From assembly GCA_020630955.1 (NCBI GenBank), contig JAHDIE010000014.1, positions 19,783-68,549 on the forward strand: DNA of 48,767 nucleotides, written 5' to 3'. The first letter of the stretch is position 1; each line of letters begins with the position of its first letter. Positions 16,380 to 25,789 of this stretch are shown in pieces. The notes below the pieces were generated by a model, which saw only the letters and a list, made by a program, of their open reading frames with translations, was not told the DNA's origin and searched no databases. A program made the translations under genes and the position numbers. Source of the stretch: Saprospiraceae bacterium. Its GTDB lineage: Bacteria; Bacteroidota; Bacteroidia; Chitinophagales; Saprospiraceae.

Positions 16380-17392
16380 CTTTCTTCAGTTTTGAAATAT
16401 AATGAATAGACAATAGTTCGTGTCAGAAATTCTTTCCAACGCTTAAGATAAGAAAACTCTCCCGCTTCTTTCCATGCCATGTATATAATTGAACGTAAGT
16501 ATGGAAACAAATCAAATATATGTTCTATATCTTTTGAAAGCCCTTTTTGTTTTTTAAATAAATACTTATTGAGCAACTTTATTAAAATGGGGCCAACTAC
16601 CACAAACCATAGGAATAATATCAGTAATGTTCTTAAAAATATGTAAATACCCCTTTGCATATCTGTGGTAAAGCTGCCATAAATAACCAAGCCCAGCAAT
16701 ATGATAAACAAGGTTCCTAATATATATGGTTTTCTTTTTTTTCGGTTAGATTTTGTGACAAACTGATTCTCGGTTTTGCCAACGACTACTGAAAAATCTT
16801 TAAGGTTTTCTTCTTGCTTGATAAATCCAATAATGTAAAGGATAATATATGCAATGAAAATACTTCCAATAAAATATATGCCGGTGTATAATCCAATTAA
16901 AAGCTGTGATGAACTTATATTAGAAATAACCCCCATTCTAGCAACGATCCAAGCACCCGTCTCATTGATGGCTTCCCAAAATGTAGTCCCATACAAAAGC
17001 GTAAGAAGAATTAATTTTTGGAAGGCAGACTCCATGATAGCTACCACACAGAAGAAAAATGTTGCCAATCTAAATGGCATAATTTTGTAGAAAAATATGC
17101 CACTCATCGCTTGAAATGTTACAGCAATGTAACCTGTGATTTGTGTATGAGGACTGACCATTCCCTTGACTATTAATACCAGGATAAGAGCGGAACTTAC
17201 AGTCTTCCATCGTGATTCAGAAAAATGGCAAAGTAAACTGATTATAATAACAGCAATTCCTCCTAATAATAACCCGGCAAACGGAATTTTAAAGGCATGA
17301 CATAGTCCTCCTAAACCTGATTCCGATAATGCCCATAATGCAGTGAGCCTTTGAATGGCTAGAACATTATTCTGGCTTTTTATACTGTTCAT
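16376..17392 (-). CDS. Polytopic membrane protein, possible ECF-transporter-like component
   Basis: A 338-residue protein with about eight membrane segments, approximately 33-56, 62-79, 84-103, 106-137 (two), 163-191, 222-241 and 250-275, then a cytoplasmic tail rich in aromatic and basic residues. The N-terminal half (GLCHAFKIPFAGLLLGG, and KGMVSPHTQITGYIAVTFQA) is reminiscent of ECF S-components. The C-terminal coupling-helix-like stretch (LFPYLRSIIYMAWKEAGEFS) recalls EcfT. This likeness is an impression from sequence and is not proven. It sits 2 bp after the lipoprotein gene and overlaps the THEP1-like NTPase, so all three are probably one complex or pathway. Confidence 0.75.
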   Translation of the reverse strand: MNSIKSQNNVLAIQRLTALWALSESGLGGLCHAFKIPFAGLLLGGIAVIIISLLCHFSESRWKTVSSALILVLIVKGMVSPHTQITGYIAVTFQAMSGIFFYKIMPFRLATFFFCVVAIMESAFQKLILLTLLYGTTFWEAINETGAWIVARMGVISNISSSQLLIGLYTGIYFIGSIFIAYIILYIIGFIKQEENLKDFSVVVGKTENQFVTKSNRKKRKPYILGTLFIILLGLVIYGSFTTDMQRGIYIFLRTLLILFLWFVVVGPILIKLLNKYLFKKQKGLSKDIEHIFDLFPYLRSIIYMAWKEAGEFSYLKRWKEFLTRTIVYSLYFKTEES

Positions 17393-17394
17393 TC

Positions 17395-18237
17395 TTATCT
17401 TCTCTTCTGTCCTTCTTTTGTTAAATTGATCATTTTAGGAGTGATATTCACTTCTAAATATTTAGATTTTACCATATACTTTTTTGCTGTAATTCCTAAG
17501 TTTTCTAATTTGTTGGTTAATTCTTTTTCATCATCTGTAGTATTAATGCTCAACAACATATTGGTGTTGGCGATTTTTTTCTTTTCTATTTTTTCATCAA
17601 TAAAAATATCTACGCCCAAGCAGAAAGAAAGATCAGCAATAAACTCATTGAGCGTTCCCATGCTTTTCATGACCGCTTTGGAGGGATTGTCGTTTCTTTG
17701 GGTTTGGTTGGCATTACATCTTCTTTGATCCTGATAATTTTTGTCTTCAGGCTTAATATGTCTATTTAATTTATTTTCATCAATTTCTTCAATTATATAT
17801 CTTGGAAGGTCTTTAATTCTTTCAAAGACCGTTAGAACACCAGCTTCTTCAAGTTTTTTCATGATGGCTTGCGCAATAATCGCTTGATCTGCATTTTTAT
17901 CTTTGTACTGATCATCGATAAAAACATAGTTGGCCAATGTTTTGTTAGGATTCTTAAACACTACCTTGCTACTTGTTCCATTGCAATTGATTTTTTGATA
18001 ATCACACAACAGAATTTTTGCTGCATCTTCTACTTTCAAATCTCTGAAATTAATTTTTCCATCAGTCCGGATTTCTCCTAAATTAGAGATAAGGTACCCA
18101 GCTCCTCCTCCAAAGGTTCGAGTCTTAAATTCGGCTTTAAAATCCGTATTTAAAACAATCGGTGCATTTTGCTGACAAGCAAAAATGAAAACCAATGAAA
18201 ATGCTAAGAATTTTATTAATTTATTGCTTGAATTCAT
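17395..18237 (-). CDS. Lipoprotein of unknown function, first gene of the THEP1 cassette
   Basis: A 280-residue predicted lipoprotein; the signal core FLAFSLVFIFAC places the lipobox Cys at residue 21. The mature protein has a short domain (DLKVEDAAKILLCDYQKINC), a middle Lys/Asp-rich linker with Gln/Asn-rich RRCNANQTQRND and a C-terminal alpha/beta domain (LSFCLGVDIFIDEKIE, then DDEKELTNKLENLGITAKK and YLEVNITP). Three Cys lie in the mature part besides the lipobox. No family was recognised with confidence. Its stop is 2 bp from the ATG of the membrane protein. Confidence 0.75.
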   Translation of the reverse strand: MNSSNKLIKFLAFSLVFIFACQQNAPIVLNTDFKAEFKTRTFGGGAGYLISNLGEIRTDGKINFRDLKVEDAAKILLCDYQKINCNGTSSKVVFKNPNKTLANYVFIDDQYKDKNADQAIIAQAIMKKLEEAGVLTVFERIKDLPRYIIEEIDENKLNRHIKPEDKNYQDQRRCNANQTQRNDNPSKAVMKSMGTLNEFIADLSFCLGVDIFIDEKIEKKKIANTNMLLSINTTDDEKELTNKLENLGITAKKYMVKSKYLEVNITPKMINLTKEGQKRR

Positions 18238-18342
18238 TCAATTATGAGGCTTTTTAATAGTCCCTAAAACTATCAATTTTTTAACTAAAATGTCATCACT
18301 TAAGTTCCTTAAATTTCATAATCAATAATCTAAAAAGATCAT

Positions 18343-18350
18343 TAACTTTG
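18343..18350 (+). promoter_or_regulatory. Candidate -7 element (TAACTTTG) of the nucleoid-associated protein gene
   Basis: TAACTTTG fits TAnnTTTG and lies 19 bp before the ATG at 18370, predicting a leader of about 10-15 nt. No TTG -33 box is evident. Confidence 0.4.
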
Positions 18351-18369
18351 GCTTCCTAAAACCCGAGCA

Positions 18370-19416
18370 ATGATAGATACCTCCGAAACCTCAATTCAAA
18401 GTATTTCTATTCACCATGTTGCAGTCAATGTGGATGATTCAGGTGTTGAATATTCAACGAATCCAGTCAATGTAGATACAGATCACTTGCATGAAAATTT
18501 GCTTCAATACTTTTTGTCTTCGTTTAAAACTCCTGAGTTTTTTAATTTCAAAATGCCAGACGATAATTTAGAATTGAATCCGATTGGGAACCTTGCCTCA
18601 GAAATATTTTTAGATCCTCTATCTATCCACGAGCACTCCAAAAGAATTGCTGATCATCTCTACTTAAAATCTATGCACCCTAAAATCAAATCAGGAGACC
18701 TCCTTGTTTGTTATTTTGACGATGTGTTGATTGAAGATGAAATGGTTTCAGCCATAGGTATCTTCAAAAATGAAGAAAAGGAGTCTTTTTTGAAATTACT
18801 GAGATCAGGACCAGATTATCACATTCAAGTTGATCAAGGAATTGCTGTAAATAGACTTCAAAAAGGATGCCTAATACTAAATACAGAAAAAGAAGAAGGT
18901 TATAAGGTTTGTATGATAGATAAGATTGCGAAAGAAGGTGATGCAGCATATTGGAAGACTGAGTTTATGAGCCTGAGAAATAGGGTGGATAATTATCACA
19001 TCACAAGAGATACTATTCAGGCAACAAAATCTTTCATTGAAGAAAAATTAAAGTTGGAAGCAGAAGTAGATAAAGCTGACGAAGCTCAGATATTAAACAA
19101 AGCCCAGGAATATTTCAAGTCTTTAGATAGATTTAATGAAACCGAATATGAAAACTCTCTCTTTGAAGATGATAATCGTCGCCTTGAATTTCAAAACTAC
19201 AAAAGGGAATATGAACAACAACGGTCTGTAGAACTACCAGATCAATTTGATATTTCACAGCCAGCAGTAAGATCTCAATCAAGAGTTTTCAAATCTGTAA
19301 TAAAGTTGGATAGAAATTTCCATATCTATGTACATGGGGACCGTTCGAAAATTACCCGAGGTATAGACGAAACTGGTAGGAAGTTCTATAAGATTTACTA
19401 CGATGTTGAAGCCTAG
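18370..19416 (+). CDS. 37-kDa nucleoid-associated protein (NdpA/YejK family)
   Basis: A 348-residue protein matching the usual length of NdpA-like nucleoid-associated proteins. Features seen are the N-terminal ISIHHVAVNVDDSGVEYS, HSKRIADHLYLKSMHPKIKSGDLL, IGIFKNEEKESFL and the central AAYWKTEFMSLRNRVDNY (the W-K-x-x-F segment typical of the family). The C-terminus FKSVIKLDRNFHIYVHGDR is also characteristic. The family binds nucleoid DNA and has an unclear role, often at recombination or topology. It is a single gene between two convergent runs. Confidence 0.88.
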   Translation: MIDTSETSIQSISIHHVAVNVDDSGVEYSTNPVNVDTDHLHENLLQYFLSSFKTPEFFNFKMPDDNLELNPIGNLASEIFLDPLSIHEHSKRIADHLYLKSMHPKIKSGDLLVCYFDDVLIEDEMVSAIGIFKNEEKESFLKLLRSGPDYHIQVDQGIAVNRLQKGCLILNTEKEEGYKVCMIDKIAKEGDAAYWKTEFMSLRNRVDNYHITRDTIQATKSFIEEKLKLEAEVDKADEAQILNKAQEYFKSLDRFNETEYENSLFEDDNRRLEFQNYKREYEQQRSVELPDQFDISQPAVRSQSRVFKSVIKLDRNFHIYVHGDRSKITRGIDETGRKFYKIYYDVEA

Positions 19417-19443
19417 AGATTAAGCCAAGTTCAGGATAAAAAT

Positions 19444-21177
19444 TTACTGATACATTTGATCAATTTCCTTTTTGTAGTCTTCCATAATTTTTTTTCTGAT
19501 AGGCTTCATAGTGTTTGATAACTGTCCAGTTTCAATACTCCAGGCTTCATGCATCAAATGAAATGCTTTAATCTGCTTATACGTTGGGAGTTGATTATTC
19601 CATATGTCTAATTCTTGTTGGATGAGTTCCTGAATTTTAATATTGAGCACCATATATTGTGGACTAGTCCAGTGGATATTATTTTCTTTTGATAATTGCT
19701 CTAAGGCAAGATAATTGGGAAAGATAAGAGCTGATACATATTGTCGTTGAAAACCCATGATCATGATGGAATCAATCAAATCTGAATTGCGAAAGTGATT
19801 TTCCAATTCCTGAGGAGCAATATATTTTCCTGAAGATGTTTTGAAGATGTCTTTTTTACGATCTGTGATCTTTAAAAATCCATAGTCCAGCATACCTACA
19901 TCTCCAGTAGAAAGCCAACCATCATCACCTAAAACTTTGCTGGTTTCTTCAGCTCTTTTGAAATAACCCAACATAACGTTGGGTCCTTTCACCCATATGT
20001 TGCCTTCTCCAGATTCATCTTGATCTCGTATTTCAACCTCTACATTAGGTAATGGGAGGCCAACTGTTCCAAATTTGCTCATTCCTGGTTCAAATCTATT
20101 GAAAGTAATGCCTGGTGAGGTTTCAGTCATGCCATAACCTTCTCTTACTTTAATTCCTGCAGCATAAAATGCTTTTGCAATTTCTGGTCTTAAGTGTGCA
20201 GCCCCGACCAAGATAGCTTGAATATTTCCGCCCAGTCTTTTTCTAAATTTGCCTAACAAGAACCAACGAATAAATCTAATTTGTAGAAACTTTATAGGAT
20301 TAAATTTTTGGTGAGGTTGGTACTCTTCAGATACCTTACTTGCCCATTTAAAAACTTTTTTACCCAGCCATTTTCGCGATTGAAATTCAGAGACTACTTG
20401 ATCATACATCCTTTCTAATATTCTTGGAACTGCCGTAAAAAAATGTGGTTTAACTTTTCGCAATGCAATTGCTAAATTCTGAGGTCTACCAATAAAATAA
20501 ATATTACACTGCAATGCGAGCATACAATAGATAGATGTCCTTTCGAATATATGAGAGTAAGGAAGGAAGCTGATGATTGAGTGTGATTTTTTGATAGGCA
20601 ACAAAAGTGTTATAGCATGTACGTTGGTCATGATATTTGCATGTGTGAGCATTACCCCTTTGGGTGTCCCTGTTGTTCCACTTGTGTAAATGATTGTCGA
20701 TATATCAGATGCTTTTACATTTTTTGAGATCTCAGTTAACTTGGAAACATACATCTCATCTTTAATCGAAACCTCATTTAAATCTATGGATATCTTTCCT
20801 TTCAACGTTTGCTGATGATTAAAAACAAAATCTGAATTTTGGTAAATAAAAAATCGACTTTCTGTTTCTTGAAATATTACACTTAGTTGTTCCGTAGAGA
20901 GCGTTGCATGTGCCATAACGACAATACCACCCATCGCCTGGATTGCAAGGTCAAACAAAACCCATTCAATGGTTGCACTTTGTGGCATCATAACTATCAT
21001 TTCTCCAAATGCTATATTTTTTGATTGGAGAAATTGACAGTAGCTTAAGTATTGGTTTGCAACTTTTTTACCTAGACTGGGTTCAAATGTTCCATTTATA
21101 TTGTTGAAAAGAAAACTTCTGCTTTCGTTGCCAAGCCTTTCCAATGAAATCAAATCGAATGTTCGAGAGAAATTCAT
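19444..21177 (-). CDS. Long-chain acyl-CoA synthetase / AMP-forming fatty acid ligase
   Basis: A 577-residue ANL-superfamily enzyme. Seen are the P-loop TSGTTGTPKG (165-174), GYGMTETSPGITF, the ATP-ribose-binding GWLSTGDVGMLDYG and TDRKKDIFKTSSGKYIAPQE, with the catalytic C-terminal Lys (IRKKIMEDY) near the end. It activates fatty acids to acyl-CoA through an acyl-AMP. Its ATG overlaps the stop of an alpha/beta hydrolase gene by 4 bp, which suggests that the hydrolase releases the acid that is then activated. Confidence 0.95.
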   Translation of the reverse strand: MNFSRTFDLISLERLGNESRSFLFNNINGTFEPSLGKKVANQYLSYCQFLQSKNIAFGEMIVMMPQSATIEWVLFDLAIQAMGGIVVMAHATLSTEQLSVIFQETESRFFIYQNSDFVFNHQQTLKGKISIDLNEVSIKDEMYVSKLTEISKNVKASDISTIIYTSGTTGTPKGVMLTHANIMTNVHAITLLLPIKKSHSIISFLPYSHIFERTSIYCMLALQCNIYFIGRPQNLAIALRKVKPHFFTAVPRILERMYDQVVSEFQSRKWLGKKVFKWASKVSEEYQPHQKFNPIKFLQIRFIRWFLLGKFRKRLGGNIQAILVGAAHLRPEIAKAFYAAGIKVREGYGMTETSPGITFNRFEPGMSKFGTVGLPLPNVEVEIRDQDESGEGNIWVKGPNVMLGYFKRAEETSKVLGDDGWLSTGDVGMLDYGFLKITDRKKDIFKTSSGKYIAPQELENHFRNSDLIDSIMIMGFQRQYVSALIFPNYLALEQLSKENNIHWTSPQYMVLNIKIQELIQQELDIWNNQLPTYKQIKAFHLMHEAWSIETGQLSNTMKPIRKKIMEDYKKEIDQMYQ

Positions 21178-22004
21178 ACAACCTTAGCTTTTTGCCATTC
21201 AATTGCAGCCTCATTTAATCGTTTATATATAAATTCATGATACCCTGGAAAAGATGGTAGGTTATTGTGACCTCCACCAGCTATGGTTGTAATTTTAATG
21301 TGTTTCGGTCTTAATTTTTTTAATCGTACACTATTGCTGATAGGAATTAATCGATCTTTGTTTCCATGGATAATGTGTACTGGAGCTTCTACCTTCTTAA
21401 TAAACTGATCAGTTCGGATTTGATATCGTAGAATAATTTTAAGAGGTAAGATAAAGGCGTATCGTCTGATGTGATGATAAAAACTATAATAAGGAGAATC
21501 CAATAATAACATTCTCGGATTATTCCAAGAAGCAATTCTTGTTGCAATACCACTACCTAAAGATCGACCATAGATTATGATATCTTTTTCTTCATATGAT
21601 TTTTGTAAGTACTTATAAATGTGTTGGCTATCGGAATACAACTTTGCCTCAGTTCTTTTGCCTCTTGATTTTCCAAAACCTCGATAGTCCATCACAAAAA
21701 AATCATAGCCATTTCCCATAAAGTCCCGAGAAAATTTTGCCCAGCCTTTAATACTCCTAGAATTTCCTTTGAAGTAATAGACAATTCCTCTGCTATTTGG
21801 AACCTTGAAATGTAGCGCGTTGACACTTCCACCATCTTCCATGTCAAATGTGATTTCCTCAAAATTAAATGGATAGTCGTATTTGAAACTATTAGGTAAT
21901 ATCTCTGGTCGAAAGAAAAAGTAATGTTGGAATGTATAAATAAGTAGCGTTACAATTAAGTACGCAGTTAATACTAAAATTATAATATATAAACCAGTTG
22001 ACAT
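21174..22004 (-). CDS. Membrane-anchored alpha/beta hydrolase (serine hydrolase)
   Basis: A 276-residue protein with one N-terminal membrane segment (about 4-26). The hydrolase core has YYFKGNSRSIKGW, MDYRGFGKSRGKR, the nucleophile elbow GRSLGSG, the Asp in IIHGNKDRLIP and the His in AGGGHNNLPSF, giving a full Ser-Asp-His triad. It resembles BEM46/ABHD13-like esterases. A second copy lies 23 bp upstream (22028-22822), and the downstream gene encodes an acyl-CoA synthetase, so lipid or thioester hydrolysis is likely. Confidence 0.92.
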   Translation of the reverse strand: MSTGLYIIILVLTAYLIVTLLIYTFQHYFFFRPEILPNSFKYDYPFNFEEITFDMEDGGSVNALHFKVPNSRGIVYYFKGNSRSIKGWAKFSRDFMGNGYDFFVMDYRGFGKSRGKRTEAKLYSDSQHIYKYLQKSYEEKDIIIYGRSLGSGIATRIASWNNPRMLLLDSPYYSFYHHIRRYAFILPLKIILRYQIRTDQFIKKVEAPVHIIHGNKDRLIPISNSVRLKKLRPKHIKITTIAGGGHNNLPSFPGYHEFIYKRLNEAAIEWQKAKVV

Positions 22005-22027
22005 CAGGATACAATATATTCGTTATC

Positions 22028-22822
22028 CTAATGTAATAATAATTCAGCTAATCTTTTTTTATAGGAGTCAAAACTTCCAAGATTTGCATGCTCCGCGCCA
22101 TCTACCATAAAGTGAGAATCTGCAAGGTCTATAATCGATTCATTACTTGCTGCAATGATTAATTTGTCTTCACTAGACCTGATAATGTGAATTTCATTTT
22201 TTGAAAGTTTGATCCATTTATCTACTGGAAATCGATGATATAAATGTTTACAAACGGGGGCAAACGGAAATTTCTTTTTAATGAGTAGCCCCATATTAGC
22301 CAATGGAGTTTCTAATATTGTAAATTTTACTTTTTTCTTACTTGAAAGATAGGAAGCAGGAATAGTCCCAATTGATCTTCCTACAATCACCATCTGATCT
22401 GCTGAATATTTTTCTTCAGCCCAATCAAACAATGCATCAGCAGTTTCGTATAAAGCTAGTTCGCTATGCTTTCCGCTTGATTTTCCAAAGCCAGGATAAT
22501 CAACCATGACTACATCATATGCATTGTGGTGATATTGCACACTCATTTTTCCCCAAGATCTTAAATCGGCAGAATTTCCGTGAAAAAACAAAACCAATCC
22601 TTTGGAATCTAATGCTGTTTTGGAATATAAAATGGATACTGAATCTTTATCATTTACTTTTATAAAATCTTCTGTATAAGAAAAGTCAAACTCATAAGTT
22701 TGATTTTTGTCCATCTTATTGGGGACAAAGGCTACACGATCAATATTGTAACAGAGATAAAGTCCTGTGATGAAATACATGACCGGCAAGCTAATTAATA
22801 TAAACACCATTTTTTTCTTCAT
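22028..22822 (-). CDS. Membrane-anchored alpha/beta hydrolase, tandem paralogue
   Basis: A 264-residue protein with an N-terminal anchor (FILISLPVMYFITGLYLCY). It has FFHGNSADLRSWGKM, VDYPGFGKSSGKHSELALYE and the nucleophile GRSIGTIPA, then IIRSSEDKLI with Asp and DGAEHANLGSF with the terminal His. Its architecture equals that of the next gene (21174-22004), showing an old tandem duplication with marked divergence. The substrate is unknown. Confidence 0.9.
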   Translation of the reverse strand: MKKKMVFILISLPVMYFITGLYLCYNIDRVAFVPNKMDKNQTYEFDFSYTEDFIKVNDKDSVSILYSKTALDSKGLVLFFHGNSADLRSWGKMSVQYHHNAYDVVMVDYPGFGKSSGKHSELALYETADALFDWAEEKYSADQMVIVGRSIGTIPASYLSSKKKVKFTILETPLANMGLLIKKKFPFAPVCKHLYHRFPVDKWIKLSKNEIHIIRSSEDKLIIAASNESIIDLADSHFMVDGAEHANLGSFDSYKKRLAELLLH

Positions 22823-22844
22823 GATCGATCATGTACAAAAGGGC

Positions 22845-23948
22845 TTACAGTCCCATTATCATAAGTCGTTTGGTCTCAAGTCTATTTCCATGCTCATCTT
22901 CTATCGAATAAATATAACTTCCCTTCCTTATACCAAACAAGTTTATAGGAACCAAGAGATTTCCTTGCATCGTCAAAGCTTCAGATCTTATTTCTTTTCC
23001 AACAATATTATAAACCTTTAACTTGTAATCTCCTTCTGGATAATTAAACATCTTGATATTAAACTCACCATAAGAAGGATTAGGAAAAAGGTAGATTCCT
23101 CCTTCTTCATTGCAAGGCAGTAAATTTGCAAATGCTTCTCTGAACATATAGTGACCAGCAATGAATTTGTTTTTGTCAGCAGGATCAATGATCAACTGAC
23201 CAACTTCTCGTTTAACTGCATTGTCTATAAAGTGAATCTTTCGAATTGTCACCGGAACAAATTGATTCAACACATTCATTTGTAGTTCGCCACTCAACTT
23301 TTCCCACTGGTCATTAACCATAATTTGAAACCCAGTTGGAATATAAGATTCTGTATTTTGAATGGTTAGACAATTGATATCTTCTAGAGGTAGAATGGCT
23401 TTTGTTGTCCCCAATCTTTCATACTTGCTGTTTAAAGCAAAGCTTACCCATAGAGCAGTTGCACCAGTCTCCTTTAATATCTCTTTTAAAGTATCATCCA
23501 GGTATTCAATTTGATAAGAGTAACTACCTGTATTATCCATATTTACATAAGTAGACATACTAGATGCATCATTGAAAACATCAGGTCTTCCATCGATTTC
23601 CATTCTTGCCCAGGTATTTTTAAATACATCCTTTACAACGGCAAAATCCAAGGTCATCCTTGATCCAGTTTTAGATAAATAATACTCTTGAATACCTCTT
23701 TTCCAGATATATGAGCCGTTATTGTTCGCTGATGCAAAACTAGGGATGTGGCATGCTGTCAAAGATTGATTAAAATAATATCCTTGGGGCTTTTCAAACA
23801 TTTCAAACTTCAACTTCTCAGGATTGCCAACTTCATAGTAATAAGTGGTATCTCCTTCGTTAGGGTAGGGTACAAAGAATCTTTCGCTCTGAGAATAAAT
23901 CAAAGTATAGTTGATAAATAATAACAACACCAAAATACACTTGTTCAA
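22845..23948 (-). CDS. T9SS-secreted protein with C-terminal sorting domain, unknown function
   Basis: A 367-residue protein. The first codon appears to be TTG (23946-23948), giving the signal peptide MNKCILVLLLFINYTLIYSQ. The mature part of ~260 residues has no family I recognise; it is rich in Tyr and Trp strands. The C-terminal ~80 residues are a type A T9SS sorting domain: IYLFPNPSYGEFNIKMF, YKLKVYNIVGKEI, RKGSYIYSIEDEHGNRLETK. It lies within the run of lipid-related genes with 35- and 22-bp spacers. Confidence 0.85.
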   Translation of the reverse strand: MNKCILVLLLFINYTLIYSQSERFFVPYPNEGDTTYYYEVGNPEKLKFEMFEKPQGYYFNQSLTACHIPSFASANNNGSYIWKRGIQEYYLSKTGSRMTLDFAVVKDVFKNTWARMEIDGRPDVFNDASSMSTYVNMDNTGSYSYQIEYLDDTLKEILKETGATALWVSFALNSKYERLGTTKAILPLEDINCLTIQNTESYIPTGFQIMVNDQWEKLSGELQMNVLNQFVPVTIRKIHFIDNAVKREVGQLIIDPADKNKFIAGHYMFREAFANLLPCNEEGGIYLFPNPSYGEFNIKMFNYPEGDYKLKVYNIVGKEIRSEALTMQGNLLVPINLFGIRKGSYIYSIEDEHGNRLETKRLMIMGL

Positions 23949-23983
23949 TACTGCCTTTTTAAAATTTTAAAAATTTAATCAAT

Positions 23984-25774
23984 CTAGGATTGAAGTTCCA
24001 AATAGGTTTTGTAAAATCCATCAACATTTGATAGACTTTCATGAGTTCCTTTTTGAACGATGCGTCCATTATCCAGCACTACAATTTCATCGGCATGTTT
24101 TATTGTAGAGAATCGGTGAGCTATGATGATGGCTGTTCTCCCAATCATAGCATCTTTGATCGCCTGACTCACCTCGTTTTCTGCTTGAGCATCTAAGGCC
24201 GAAGTTGGTTCATCCAATAGCAGTAATTCTGGATCCCCTGCCAATGCCCTTGCTATTGCCAAACGTTGCTTTTCACCTCCGCTCAAAAGTTGCCCTCTTT
24301 CTCCAACCGATTGATCTAGTAAATCTACATATTTTGAAAGTCTTGCTTGCTTTAATGCTTCGATTGCTTTGTCTCTAGTAATGTATTTTCGACCAAACTT
24401 GATATTTTCATAAATAGTGTCATTAAATATGAATGGCTGTTGTGTTACCATCGCAATTTGTTGCCTCCATGATCCAGTGTTGATTTTATTCAAAGCTTTT
24501 CCATCAATGTAGATTCCACCTCCGCTAGTAGGGTAAAATTTTAATAGAAGATTGAGCATACTGGTTTTTCCTGATCCACTAGCACCCACAAAAGCAACAT
24601 TATCTCCTTGTTTTATTTTTAGGTTAATTTTATCCAAAGCCTTTTCTGCTTCTTGTGGGTATTTAAAATCAACATCTTTAAATTCTATTGAGTCATCAAG
24701 TTTATCGAAAGGTTTACCATTTTTTTGATCTTCAGGGTCTGCAAGATTTGAAAATTCAACAATCCGCTCATAGGCCGCTTGGCCTTTTTTGTAATTATAA
24801 TAGGCTGATGAAAATGATTTGGATGGTTCTATGATTTGATAAAAGGCAAAAATGAATGCAAAAAATGTCTCAGCACTAAAGCTTCCTTGAAAAACTTTGA
24901 ATGATCCATAATAGAGAAGTATTGCAACGACCAATATTCCTAAAAATTCAGAGGTCGGTCCAGCAAGATCCTTCCTTCTTAACATTTTTACAGTTCGTCT
25001 ATATAAATTATTATTTTCAGCTTGGAATTTTCTTGTCCACTCTTCTTGTACATTGAAAGAGCGAACATTGTCCATTCCAGTTACTGTTTCATCCACATTT
25101 GAGGTTATTGCAGAAAGACTTTCCTGAATTCCCTTTGATTCTCTTTTTAAAGTCTTTGAAATGGTACCTATGATAAGCGCAGTAAAAAGCATTAAAATGA
25201 AAACAAAAACTGTCAGACTTGGCGAGATGTACAGCATGAAAGCTAGACTCCCTATAATGGTGAGTGGTGCCTTTATAAATGCATCCAGTACTTGCAAAAT
25301 ACTCCATTCTACCTCCTGAGCATCAGAAGTTAATCTCGTAATAATGTCTCCTCTTTTGTGCGTTTTTAACTGATGTATGGGAATGTTGATCAAGTGAGCA
25401 TACATTCCAGATCTTAAGTCTTTTACGATCCCATTTCTTGCAGGATTTATAAAGAATAATGACAAATAGCGGAAAATATTTTTTAATAAAAAGATGCTTA
25501 CAATGCCGATGCAGATATATAATAAAGCATCAAGTCTATCATACTTTGCAATGAAATTATTGAAACTATATTCTAACCATTCTGCACCCTGCCAAATATT
25601 GACAGGTTCTTTGTATTCCTTGGTCTCCTCATTAAATAAAACTTGGAAAAATGGAATAATCATGGGTATACTGATCACCGTGAAAACCGCCAACAAGATT
25701 TGCGAAAGTATGGTAGCAAAAACATACTTTTTATACGGAGCCAGATGTTTTAACAGCGTAAATAAGTTGGCCAT
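23984..25774 (-). CDS. ABC exporter, fused permease/ATPase (MsbA-like)
   Basis: A 596-residue half-transporter. Six membrane segments occupy about residues 15-320. The ATPase domain has Walker A GASGSGKTSMLN, the Q-loop at VTQQPFIFND, the signature LSGGEKQRLAIARAL, Walker B LLLLDEPTSALD and the H-loop IIAHRFSTIKHAD. It resembles MsbA-type lipid flippases and multidrug exporters and would act as a homodimer in the inner membrane. It is 15 bp after accC, which favours a lipid substrate by context only. Confidence 0.93.
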   Translation of the reverse strand: MANLFTLLKHLAPYKKYVFATILSQILLAVFTVISIPMIIPFFQVLFNEETKEYKEPVNIWQGAEWLEYSFNNFIAKYDRLDALLYICIGIVSIFLLKNIFRYLSLFFINPARNGIVKDLRSGMYAHLINIPIHQLKTHKRGDIITRLTSDAQEVEWSILQVLDAFIKAPLTIIGSLAFMLYISPSLTVFVFILMLFTALIIGTISKTLKRESKGIQESLSAITSNVDETVTGMDNVRSFNVQEEWTRKFQAENNNLYRRTVKMLRRKDLAGPTSEFLGILVVAILLYYGSFKVFQGSFSAETFFAFIFAFYQIIEPSKSFSSAYYNYKKGQAAYERIVEFSNLADPEDQKNGKPFDKLDDSIEFKDVDFKYPQEAEKALDKINLKIKQGDNVAFVGASGSGKTSMLNLLLKFYPTSGGGIYIDGKALNKINTGSWRQQIAMVTQQPFIFNDTIYENIKFGRKYITRDKAIEALKQARLSKYVDLLDQSVGERGQLLSGGEKQRLAIARALAGDPELLLLDEPTSALDAQAENEVSQAIKDAMIGRTAIIIAHRFSTIKHADEIVVLDNGRIVQKGTHESLSNVDGFYKTYLELQS

Positions 25775-25789
25775 GAAACAAGAACGTAA

